A stretch of 10,314 bases of DNA. Source: Hemicentrotus pulcherrimus. Taxonomy: Eukaryota; Echinodermata; Echinoidea; Camarodonta; Strongylocentrotidae. Under the pieces are notes generated by a model. The model saw only the letters and a list, made by a program, of their open reading frames with translations, was not told where the DNA came from and ran no database searches. The position numbers and the translations under genes are program-made. Below, piece after piece: positions 1 through 7,709 of this stretch. The stretch's first letter is position 1, and each line of letters starts with the position of its first letter. The stretch covers positions 170,327 through 180,640 of the forward strand of contig BEXV01000623.1 of the NCBI GenBank assembly GCA_003118195.1, written 5' to 3'.

Positions 1-73
1 GGGGGGGGGGGGGGGGGGGGGGGGATAGAGAAGGGAAAATGAAGAAAAGAGGGGAAGAGGAAAGGGAACGTGA
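1..73. repeat. G24 homopolymer followed by polypurine tract
   Basis: The window opens with 24 consecutive G and continues as almost pure A/G to about position 73, with only isolated pyrimidines. The other end of the window also stops in a G-run, so these are probably contig edges at hard-to-sequence G tracts. The G24 length is likely unreliable. The tract could also be the edge of the same G-rich repeat class seen at 8969-9020 and 10224-10314. No gene is seen in it. Confidence 0.85.
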
Positions 74-1090
74 AAAGATGACGTTAAAACCAACTCCTAC
101 ACTCCCCAAATAATTAATGAACCTTTATTTAGACCGGCCCGCTCCCACCCTCGATGCTATTGCCTCCCCCGTATGGGCCCTATAGCTAAACGCCACTGTG
201 CTTAAACCAGGGATATGAGAGTTAAACTAACATTCCCTGCTTAAACAGATTGATGCCTTAACTCCTTATTTGCCATTACTACATTTAAGATTCCAACGTT
301 AAATCATGAAAGTTTTAGTTTTGTAGAATCTGCTCTTACTGATTTGCAGCAAAAATGTTCATATCAATTCAAGTCATCCTAACCTTTGTTTAAGTTGTCA
401 AAAGGACATGTAAGGCATTTCAAACCACTCTCTTTTGTTCTTTAGAAAAAAGAAAAATTCTCATTATTATTTTGTTTTTTAAATTTCCCTTCTGTTTTTT
501 CATTAGTGAATGTATAATACTGGTAAAAATATATAAGGATAGGGAAAAACTGAATTCATAATTTGAAATTAATGGGAATGGTGGAGTTTGGAGTCTGAAG
601 CTAGCGCTTAAAAGCACCGTTTTTATTTATACATCATTCATTTATGAAATAGCTTTTTATCCAATAATATTGTTTTGATCGTTACGGCAAATAGAGTCGC
701 AAGTGAGTGGATTTAAAAATTAGTCGAAATTGAAAAGCAAACTGAAGCAAAATATAAAGTCGGAATTTTAAAAAATACACATTTTGAAAAGATCGATTCG
801 AAATGAAAGGGGGAATATTCGCACAGAGGAATGAATGCTCTGAATATTCGATTGTCATTTTTTGTTTAATATGGTGTGTCATTCATGACTCCAGGAACAA
901 ATGAAACAATGGATCCGCCTCTGGTGGGGTAAAAACAGCTGATTGGTGAAAGCATCACACACAGACATGAATCAAAGACTAGGATGGGATTAAAGAGAAG
1001 GTCGAGGTCTGATAGAGGTAAAAATGATTCATGAGCTGCCTTGTACCTTCCATTTCAGTTTAGAAGAATATCACACTAAAAAAAGTCTCT
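74..1090. other. AT-rich stretch without recognisable gene
   Basis: About 1 kb of AT-rich sequence. The minus-strand frames at 420-617 and 682-882 translate to low-complexity Phe/Leu/Ser-rich peptides that match no family I know and have no supporting splice or promoter structure. The only notable item is a 16-mer at 605-620 (CGCTTAAAAGCACCGT) that recurs exactly at 9721-9736. It may be intergenic or intronic. Confidence 0.6.
605..620 (+). repeat. Exact 16-bp dispersed repeat, copy 1
   Basis: CGCTTAAAAGCACCGT occurs here and again at 9721-9736 in the same orientation. The match does not clearly extend on either side: the 5' neighbour differs (G here, T there) and so does the 3' sequence (TTTT here, CCAC there). 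It may be a conserved core of an old repeat, but no boundaries can be drawn. Confidence 0.5.
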
Positions 1091-1339
1091 TTAAATTGCT
1101 TCAAACTTCTCTTCAAATGCCCTCCAGTTCGAATTATAACGAGTAAAAGCTGAAAACGTTTTAACCAAATCTAATGTCACATGTAAATCCTTTTCAGCAC
1201 AACTCAGTACATTTCTGCTCATTTTGGTGACACCAGAAACACGGTTATAGAACAATTTTGACTTGCTGCATATTCGTGTAATTCGGATTGCTTCCAGAAA
1301 GATTCCATTACAATTTATGAGCATGAGCAGAACCCGCTT
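1091..1339 (-). pseudogene. Possible decayed reverse-transcriptase-type fragment
   Basis: This minus-strand frame is closed by TGA at 1340-1342 and TAA at 1091-1093. Near its start it reads NGIFLEAIRITRICS, at about 1265-1306. This resembles a block in mobile-element reverse transcriptases of the Penelope-like or related type, which I recall as roughly IPxxQALRIxRICSxxxxF. A Phe follows five residues after the Cys-Ser pair and an Arg three residues later, which also fits. The rest of the 77-residue frame matches nothing I recognise. There is no YxDD catalytic box, no GIY-YIG domain and no continuation in neighbouring frames. If real, it is a short inactive relic of an element lying on the minus strand. 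The assignment rests on one short motif from memory and could be chance. Confidence 0.27.
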
Positions 1340-2079
1340 TCAGTATCAAAAGATTGATTTAAAAGGTTTAGTTCTAATTTTTTATTTGTGAGCTTTTGCA
1401 CCATTTTGTATCTAATGATGAAGGATAATATCTTTTAAGCAATATCCATTTCAAAATTATTTTTCTTATTTTGTTCTCAAATATGATGTACTCATATTTT
1501 GTGTCCAATGCCTGTAATGTTATGTGATTGTCAGCAAGATATTTAGTCAGTTTGTTATAGATTCCACTTCATGACACGCAATGCTTTTTACTACAGAACC
1601 AACCATTCAGAACATCTTCTAGAAAGTTTTTCTCACAATGAAATTGCATGAACAGTATTCAACATTAATATCGAAGCGAATAGCGTTGTGAAGCTTAACA
1701 ACTATAGAATTAATGTAATCTAGATTGATCTTTTAAATATCTGTTCCTTATTATAATACAACAGAATAACGGGGCAAAAGGAATCACTCTGTCATTTTTT
1801 TTTAATTATATACCTTTTCAGTCTTGTTTAAAACAGTTTGTACATTTTTATTACAAAACCTCGGTCTTGGTTAATGCCTTTAAGCTTTCGTTCATTCTTA
1901 TAATGAAAGAGATTATTACTGCATTGTTAGGAGCTTCATGACACGTTCAGCCTGACTTGTTTCTCTTCTATACGCGAATGTCTGCAGGCTAAATCTTGAC
2001 TCACACGAGTTTCATTGTTAGCAAAGCTTTAGTGCGTGCATCTCTTTGTACTTGGTCTTCCCATTCAAGGCAATGTTAC
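1340..2079. other. AT-rich stretch without recognisable gene
   Basis: About 740 bp with no open frame of note, no tRNA-like boxes and no clear repeat boundary. It contains a T9 run at 1795-1803. I see nothing else in it. Confidence 0.6.
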
Positions 2080-2345
2080 ACACCCCAATCACACCATCGA
2101 CACCGATACGAGACCGATGCGAGACCGAAGACAGACCGATCAAAATGACGTCACCCTCGTCGACCCCAGATGGCCGACTCCGAGAATTGATCGGTTTTGA
2201 GTCGGTTTATATTCGCTTTTGTATACACCAGTCATAACGACAGTCTATGCGCGACATATTATTTCGGTCAAATTTCGGCTATTCGCGGTAACGTAATTAA
2301 TGTTGTGTCTGCTGTTAGTCTGTTTTGTTAGTGTGACCGAGGTGT
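2080..2345. mobile_element. Candidate short inverted-repeat element (MITE-like), 266 bp
   Basis: The left end 2080-2096 and the reverse complement of the right end 2329-2345 match as ACACCYCRRTCACACYA, 13 of 17 identical with all four differences being transitions. The trinucleotide TAC flanks both sides (2077-2079 and 2346-2348), which could be a target-site duplication. The interior has no transposase frame and is more CpG-rich than the surroundings. It holds an 11-bp tandem array near the left end and a perfect CRE palindrome at 2146-2153. A non-autonomous DNA transposon is the likeliest reading. The superfamily is not clear, and the short inverted repeats could be coincidental. Confidence 0.4.
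2100..2143 (+). repeat. Four tandem 11-bp units, consensus AGACCGATRCG
   Basis: Consecutive units are ACACCGATACG (2100), AGACCGATGCG (2111), AGACCGAAGAC (2122) and AGACCGATCAA (2133). The last unit contains ACCGATCAA (2135-2143), found inverted as TTGATCGGT at 2187-2195. Repeated subterminal motifs of this kind are typical transposase-binding arrays, which fits the surrounding MITE candidate. Confidence 0.7.
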
Positions 2346-2705
2346 TACAGATATACTAATTTTTTAATTTTTTTTTTATCGCACAGTTGTAAATGCGCCA
2401 TCATAATACTATGAACGTGTACTACATTATATGTGCGAGATAGATGGCGGTATCTTCATTCTCAACATATTTATTGAAACTCTCTATGTATAATTATATC
2501 CCTTCGTGTATTCTCAGAATGATATTTCAATTAAAAATGATTGAAAATAATTAACGGTAATGGACATTCAATGTTAAGCGGAATAGCGGTCTAACTCGAT
2601 TATCGAATTTTGAATAATGTATATGTAAAATGATTACTAATTGTATTATCACTACGAATATTATATGAATATGAATCAGTCTGTAATTTATATACGGTTA
2701 GGCAG
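2346..2705. other. AT-rich stretch without recognisable gene
   Basis: Mostly A/T with a T9 run (2367-2375) and no usable frame. Nothing identifiable beyond the NRF1-like site that starts at 2706. Confidence 0.55.
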
Positions 2706-2717
2706 TGCGCATGCGCA
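2706..2717. promoter_or_regulatory. Perfect NRF1-type palindrome TGCGCATGCGCA
   Basis: This 12-bp palindrome matches the NRF1 consensus YGCGCAYGCGCR at every position. NRF1 sites in animals usually lie in promoters; the sea urchin relative P3A2 recognises a TGCGCA-type core. Here the flanks are AT-rich, with no CpG island or coding frame nearby, so promoter function is only an inference. The site may instead be carried by a repeat or occur by chance. Confidence 0.45.
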
Positions 2718-2939
2718 TATGTAGTTAGCAAATGGGAGTTTGAATACAGGACCCACAGTCATGTCAAAGTTCGGTTTAAATGTGTTATTATTGTAGAACG
2801 TTCAAGTGTTTGTTTTGTTTTTATTTCGTGTGAGGTGCGAAGTGTAATCGATGTATATGCCCCAAACCAGTAGCGTTAACCTCCTCAATAACGAGAGTTT
2901 ACCGCTATGGTAGGGATCAGGTACATGAAGTATCTCATG

Positions 2940-3125
2940 TTCAGTTATAGCTGGAATGCTCCCCAGGGAGTGGAGAATGTGCACTGTAATGTGCAGAATG
3001 GTCATTAAATCCTGTGTAATCCGGGGTAATAAAACAGTAAGCGCCTTGGTCGGTTGAAACCGGTAAAGCGCTTTAAAAAAAAATTGTCGTTTTTGTTTTT
3101 GTCAATATTATTATTATTATTATAA
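2940..3125 (+). repeat. SINE-like element, 3' part with A-run and ATT tail
   Basis: The block GGGGTAATAA (3023-3032), AGCGCC (3040-3045) and AGCGCT (3067-3072) is followed by an A9 run and an (ATT)n tail around 3106-3122. The same three-part order with nearly equal spacing occurs at 9116-9168, also ending in ATT repeats. Short elements ending in AGCGCT plus ATT tails are common in marine invertebrate genomes. I cannot place the 5' end; no Pol III A or B boxes were seen upstream, so it may be truncated. The frame read through this region on the minus strand is not a gene. Confidence 0.5.
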
Positions 3126-3892
3126 CAAAGAACAATTTAATATGAACGCTCCACTTTTATAACTTAGATTAATAAGTTGTTACAATAATTGTATTCTGAC
3201 TCTATTCAATGCCACACTGGTAATATCAAGCCGTGTAATATATAATATTAAGCCGTGTAATATACAAGAAGTCATAGGCTGTAAGGTATATTGAAAAGCA
3301 TTGATCTTCGGCGAAGAAGCTGTATGATACGTACGTTATGATATAACAATAAAATTGAAAACAAATTAAATAAATAGTACTCCGGTTTTTTTTTTCTTCT
3401 TCTCCAAACAATACGTCTAGACTAATAAACATGTAAAGTCGAACTTCAGGTTATCCATAAACGTAGTCACGGACAGTATATATATAAAATAACCATAAAC
3501 ACATAAATTAGGCCGACGTGATATAATTCCAAATACAATACTAATAGTCAAGAGCGTATATTGGGGTAGGGGATGCGGGGGGTAGAATCTTAGATTGCAA
3601 TAATTTTTGACACAAAACAACAATCCTTCTTTGAACCATCATAATCCTTACAAATTATCATAAAGGTTAGGGTCAACGATGAGGGGTTGTGACGTAATAA
3701 AGAGGGATTTCTGGAGGAAAGTGGGTGAATGTTCTGTTTTCATCGTAGGAATAATTCAACCATCTTCTAGTATAATAAGTCCCATTGTGCATCAAGAATA
3801 TAGAAACCCCATTTTAGTATAGGGTATAGGCTATATCTCCTTCATAATCATGTTTACTCCTCCGAGGCACCGCTGAAACTGAAAAATATTTA
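3126..3892. other. AT-rich stretch without recognisable gene
   Basis: About 770 bp without coding signal apart from a 22-bp tandem pair at 3222-3265. The minus-strand frames at 3226-3432 and 3417-3623 give Tyr/Phe/Ile-rich peptides of no known family, as expected from AT-rich DNA. A G-rich patch lies around 3563-3582. Confidence 0.55.
3222..3265 (+). repeat. 22-bp tandem duplication
   Basis: Two adjacent 22-bp units (3222-3243 and 3244-3265) share the core AAGCCGTGTAATATA and differ at two positions. It is a local duplication with no evident function. Confidence 0.85.
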
Positions 3893-4092
3893 GGCTTTCC
3901 ACTTCTTCTTTTAATGAGCTCTTCTCCTTGTCGTACTTCTCCTCCTCTGCCTTCATGCCTCCTCCTTCTCCTCCTTCCCCACATTACTACGAATACTACC
4001 ACCACCACCACCACCCCCAACCACTCAATTACTACCACTTCTACTACTACTACTACTACTACCACTACCACCACCAGCCCCAACCACTCTCA

Positions 4093-4145
<53 letters not shown>

Positions 4146-4271
4146 CACCACCACCACCACCACTCCAACCACTCAACTACTACTACCACCACCACCTCCC
4201 CAACCACTCAACTACTACCACTTCTACTACTATTATTATTACTACTACTGCCACTAAAACCATTACTACTA
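3893..4271 (+). repeat. Compound CTT/CCT - TAC - CAC microsatellite
   Basis: The plus strand passes from a pyrimidine-rich CTT/CCT section (about 3893-3980) into long runs of TAC/ACT, CAC and TAT triplets ending at the MITE junction. Embedded at least four times is CCAACCACTC (4017-4026, 4080-4089, 4165-4174, 4200-4209), usually followed by ACT triplets. This shows higher-order duplication of a compound unit rather than simple slippage alone. Long frames on both strands here (poly-Thr, poly-Tyr, poly-Leu or poly-Val) are products of the repeat and not genes. Confidence 0.92.
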
Positions 4272-4654
4272 CACTGTGAACAGATTGGACAATATTTTTT
4301 CAACACTTTGCCCAACGTTATGCCAATAGTCAACCCAACCATCTATTGGGCAATATTTTGCCCAGTGGTAATGGTAAACGTAGGTACCCTACTTCACATG
4401 TGCATAATTGTTTCTAATTTGACCACAATTTGGGTAAAGGTATGGCCCTTCAACTGCCCGACTACGGTTGCCCACTTGTTGGGAAAATCTTGACTAGCTG
4501 TTGGGCAAACTACGAAACTATTATGCACGTGGGAAGTAGGGAACTTACGTTTGCTAATACCACTGGGCAAAAGTTGCCAAATAGATGGTTAGGTTGACTA
4601 TTGGAACAGTGTTGGGCAAGTGTTGGAAGAATGTTGCCCAACCTTTTCACAGTG
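4272..4654. mobile_element. Fold-back MITE, 383 bp, inserted in the microsatellite
   Basis: The two halves are long imperfect inverted repeats: left arm about 4272-4414, right arm about 4514-4654, separated by about 99 bp. The termini are CACTGTGAA and TTCACAGTG. Matching inner blocks include CCAATAGTCAACC, ACCATCTATT, TTTTGCCCAGTGGTA and GTGCATAAT. TTGGGCA occurs at least seven times in either orientation (4308, 4346, 4358, 4468, 4501, 4612, 4634), like repeated transposase-binding sites. TACTA flanks both sides (4267-4271 and 4655-4659). It may be a 5-bp target duplication, but only TA may count, because the left flank lies in an ACT repeat and TA is self-complementary. A 5-bp duplication with CAC termini would fit Transib/RAG-like elements; a TA duplication would fit Tc1/mariner. 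No transposase is encoded; the frame at 4308-4493 is spurious. Confidence 0.88.
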
Positions 4655-4659
4655 TACTA

Positions 4660-5577
4660 GTTTCATTTAACTTAAATTGTATAATACCTATATTTTTTTA
4701 TTTTAATTTTTGTTTGTAAACCTGAATTTCAATAACTTTGAAATTACTACACTTTGCAAAGGCATTAGCATTATCTTAGTGTTTGTGTTCATGTTGGTGC
4801 CTTTTTCAAATCCTGAATAGCCCGAGATAATCGGGGGGGGGGACTATAGGTGGAAAAGGGGGAAAAGAGGGTAAAAGTACGAGCTGTTGCCGATACATCC
4901 CTTACATTTCGATTCACTCCTCACATGTAAATCAAACGTGGTTGCATGTTACATCCGCGACCTTTTATGACGTCAGATACTTTGGAGGGGGTATTTGCGG
5001 GGGTCTCTAGAAGGATAGGGGCAATTTTCACGGCTAAATGGTCACGACACAAACATGGATCGCCCTTCATTCATTCACCTCACATTATTTTTTCAAAGTC
5101 AAAGCTTTCTATTTTGTTCCTTTCTTTTATCGAAAAGGTGTGATGAATATGGTATTCATTTTCCATTATAAAACTGAAGAAAGGGGTACAAAGAGGGGGG
5201 ATTTTTCTCACCAAATCACTGAGTCGCCCCATTCTAAAGCTTCGGGTTCTTTTACCACCGATCTTCGTGAAAAATATTACAGAATCGTATACAATATACA
5301 CATGTTTCTCAAAATTCAAAATTCATTGTTTTTCACAAAATAAATAGTGTTATCGTCAAGACAGATTATAGTCACACTCACTTGAGGCATGACAATTAAA
5401 TGAAATGTCAGAATGAACAAGACCGGGCTGAGGATATAGCTCCACCAATGTCTGAAAATGCTACTTTGCCCCTCCCCCATCCCATTTCTCTGTATTGTGA
5501 ATTCTACACCCTCTTTGCCCGCATAGACACTGATATAACCTAATGGCTGAAATCATATTTATCAAAGGTGTAAGTCA
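4660..5577. other. Stretch without recognisable gene
   Basis: About 900 bp with no supported gene. It contains a G10 run (4833-4842) preceded by a CCCGA/TCGGG inverted pair, a G-rich purine patch to about 4875, and a perfect CRE TGACGTCA at 4968-4975. The overlapping frames at 4946-5343 on both strands translate to unrelated Phe/Ser/His-rich peptides and look like chance. Confidence 0.55.
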
Positions 5578-5649
5578 TCCCATATGGTCTAGTGGTTAGG
5601 ATTCGGCGCTCTCACCGCCGCGGCCCGGGTTCGATTCCCGGTGTGGGAA
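5578..5649 (+). tRNA. tRNA-Glu (anticodon CTC)
   Basis: A complete 72-nt, intronless glutamate tRNA that reads GAG codons in cytosolic translation. The acceptor arm pairs 5578-5584 with 5642-5648, with discriminator A5649. The D stem is 5587-5590 with 5599-5602. The anticodon stem is CGGCG (5604-5608) with CGCCG (5616-5620), enclosing loop CTCTCAC with anticodon CTC at 5611-5613. The T stem is CCGGG (5625-5629) with CCCGG (5637-5641). One G-U wobble is visible in the acceptor stem. Internal Pol III promoters are intact: A box TGGTCTAGTGG at 5585-5595 and B box GGTTCGATTCC at 5628-5638. No CCA is encoded, as usual in eukaryotes. From memory the body is nearly identical to vertebrate tRNA-Glu-CTC, with differences mainly in the acceptor arm. 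It stands alone with no second tRNA nearby and looks functional. Confidence 0.97.
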
Positions 5650-5657
5650 TCTGAACA

Positions 5658-5668
5658 TTTTATTTTTT
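5658..5668 (+). terminator. RNA polymerase III terminator
   Basis: T4 at 5658-5661 and T6 at 5663-5668 lie 8-19 bases after the tRNA 3' end. This is the expected T-run termination signal and supports an active Pol III transcription unit. Confidence 0.9.
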
Positions 5669-5669
5669 A

Positions 5670-6349
5670 ATAGACTGAATTATTCGCCTAAAGAAAGCAA
5701 AATCTCAGCAACATTTCCCTGAGCACTTGTTTGTTTAAAATAACTTTATCGATTATCGATAGTATTATAGACGATAATACTGGATCTTCGGCTTATCCAG
5801 CAATGCGATGCAACGAGCTTGCATGCCTATGCCTACCACTCCCCCTTCTTTCTCAGGGTCAGAAGAAAAAAAAACCGAGAAAATGTATAACTCTAGAAAC
5901 CTGTCAATTCTTTTCTGTATATATACCAAGCCATTATCATACATCTTAAGTAATACGATTACAAATGTATTCATGTTGATGTACATAGAACAAATACACA
6001 TTTTTATTAACATATAAATTGAATTGACAATTTCTGAGGAAGTACATGTATGCCCCTAGATGCCTGTATCGCTAGCGTGCCTATTTTAAGGAGAATCCGG
6101 ACACGCCGTTGAGAATAAGAGAATTGGCATGGAAACCAATCCATTAACAACCCGTGGAATAATTGTTTGGCATTGTCTTATCAGACGATACAAATTTCCG
6201 ATTATTTGTGACACAGCCTATATAATGACGGATAGACATCACTATGGTCACATTTCCATGGTGTTTTATGTTGAAATCTACACATATTTTCTGTGGCCAC
6301 AGCCAACGAGACCGATGGTAATTGTGCAGCGAGCTCTTGAAAAGTAATC
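5670..6349. other. Stretch without recognisable gene
   Basis: No supported gene. An 8-bp-arm inverted repeat sits at 5761-5781. Short frames on both strands (5731-6017 and 6129-6347) overlap each other and resemble no family; I treat them as chance. Confidence 0.55.
5761..5781. repeat. Perfect 8-bp inverted repeat
   Basis: AGTATTAT (5761-5768) and ATAATACT (5774-5781) flank the 5-nt loop AGACG, immediately after a doubled ATCGAT motif (5748-5760). It lies about 110 bp beyond the tRNA gene, past its terminator, so it is not needed for termination. No role can be assigned. Confidence 0.7.
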
Positions 6350-6850
6350 TGAGCCTTCACGTCGGTCTGGTCGGTTGTCGGACTTCTGGGATTGGGATGG
6401 CCACTTTTCTAAGATGCAATAGGGACGTTAACACCTACAGAAAAAAAAGTGTGATTTAAAAATCGGTATTTGCATCGCGATCCAATGTTTGTTTGTTTGT
6501 TGTTATTTTTTTGCGTGTGTGGACAGAATGATTTTACTAATCTTCGCGATTCGCATCGCGATCCAATCCGCAGTAAGTCTTGCGATTTTCAGAATAATCG
6601 CGATAATATGCCGGGCACTGTGGGTGTAGATGTTATTGAGAATTAAAAATCGAGTTATTTTGATAATGCCAGGACGCCAAGCGCGCATGCATCGTCGAGA
6701 TTCACGCAAACGCAGTTCGACGTTCTTGCCGTCGAGCGAGTATTCTTCCTATGTGTGAATGGTCGCCCCCCCCAAAAAAAACCAATCTTTGCATCGCAAT
6801 CCAAATCGCACCAATTATTAACAAGTGTGAATGAGCCTTGGGAAACAGGT
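6350..6850. repeat. CpG-rich repeat region with 15-bp motif copies
   Basis: GCATCGCGATCCAAT occurs exactly at 6472-6486 and 6553-6567, and in altered form (GCATCGCAATCCAA) at 6791-6804. TGTGTGAATGG (6753-6763) and GTGTGAATGAG (6825-6835) resemble one another. The region is rich in ATCGCGAT-like strings and CpG against an AT-rich background and includes a C8A8 run (6766-6781). These traits suggest one or more decayed DNA-transposon copies. Terminal repeats are too eroded to set boundaries, and no transposase frame is present. Confidence 0.45.
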
Positions 6851-7204
6851 CATTCTTCCCTAAACCATCGACCCCTCAACTATTCGGTTGATAGATAGAA
6901 ATCGATGTAACTTCGATCATGTTGTCCGCGGCTGTGACTCAAATCTCGACGGGCAGCCACATTAATCAGCAGAGATTGAACAATTTCAACATGAATGGTT
7001 AAAGCATATAAACCTGCTGTATGTTTTGATATAACTATCGGAGCTGCATACTCGAAATCTCATCGAGGTCAGTGTAGTCCAGTGTATGTTTAACTATTCT
7101 AATGAGATGATAACAACAAGAAGTATAATGCATTCAATCAATCAAACCAATACGATGATTTTGTTTGTTCCATGTATTTCTAATTTCGATTATTGCGCGT
7201 GGGA
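6851..7204. other. Stretch without recognisable gene
   Basis: About 350 bp of unremarkable sequence with no open frame, tRNA box or repeat boundary that I can identify. Confidence 0.55.
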
Positions 7205-7373
7205 AGTTGAACCTTAAAGGTAAAGACCAGTTATGGTCATGCGATTGCATTGTGAAAGGAACGTTGTGAAATCGATCAGAAAAGGTTGATCATCTAGCAT
7301 CTAGCATCTGCAAGGTTATGGAATCATCAAAATGATAAGAAATTTGGCCCATTCTTCGTAGAGTTACAAGCAC

Positions 7374-7412
7374 TATAGGGACTACCCTATATCTCTCACA
7401 GACCATGAGAGA
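7374..7412. repeat. Two back-to-back hairpins
   Basis: TATAGGG (7374-7380) pairs with CCCTATA (7385-7391) across the loop ACTA. Directly after it, TCTCTCA (7392-7398) pairs with TGAGAGA (7406-7412) across a 7-nt loop. Both stems are perfect 7-bp matches with no base between the two structures. Confidence 0.75.
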
Positions 7413-7560
7413 AACAAATTTACCAAATCGTTATTTGACCTGAAATTGACCGGACGTATATTGACCTTAATCATGGTAAATATGAATGAGAAATACTTTT
7501 TAGTTATGAAGATATGATCACGAGTTGATTTTCGTAAAATTTTACAAAATGGCGCCTAGA

Positions 7561-7581
7561 TGACGTCATCAGTCAAGGTCA
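7561..7581 (+). promoter_or_regulatory. CRE plus FTZ-F1/SF-1/ERR-type site
   Basis: TGACGTCA, the full cAMP-response palindrome bound by CREB/ATF bZIP proteins, is at 7561-7568. Four bases on, TCAAGGTCA at 7573-7581 matches the extended half-site of FTZ-F1/SF-1 and ERR monomeric receptors, followed by a further AGGTT. The motifs are exact, but their use is unproven and they appear to be carried by a repeat. Confidence 0.45.
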
Positions 7582-7709
7582 AGGTTGAACAAAATTCTGT
7601 GCTTTGTACATATACATATACATATGTGTGCCAAATTTTAAGACATTTGATTGAGCCATTTTAAAGTTATCTTGATCACAAAAAAGTGGTTAGAAATAAG
7701 AAAATAAAG

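Larger units (their letters stand above)
7205..7690 (+). repeat. Probable dispersed repeat with regulatory-motif cluster
   Basis: The block begins near TTAAAGGTAAAGACC and runs to the A-rich stretch near 7690. It contains two adjacent hairpins (7374-7391 and 7392-7412), TGACCT/TGACCG half-sites at 7436, 7447 and 7462, an AAAATGGCG YY1-like string near 7546-7554, a CRE at 7561-7568 and TCAAGGTCA at 7573-7581. Similar runs of 'gacctt', 'gatgacgtcatca' and 'aaggtcaaggt' are, from memory, typical of abundant repeats in marine invertebrates. No coding capacity is seen. Boundaries are estimates. Confidence 0.4.

Noticed and set aside
3814..4279. Long open frames on both strands encoding poly-Thr, poly-Tyr or poly-Val
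   Set aside because: They are translations of the triplet microsatellite; frames stay open in several phases at once because the repeats contain no stop codons.
4308..4493. 61-residue plus-strand frame
   Set aside because: It lies entirely inside the fold-back MITE and its codons are explained by the inverted-repeat arm and TTGGGCA motifs.
5038..5343. 101-residue plus-strand frame
   Set aside because: It overlaps an open frame on the opposite strand, is Phe/Tyr/His-rich with no recognisable domain, and has no splice or promoter support.
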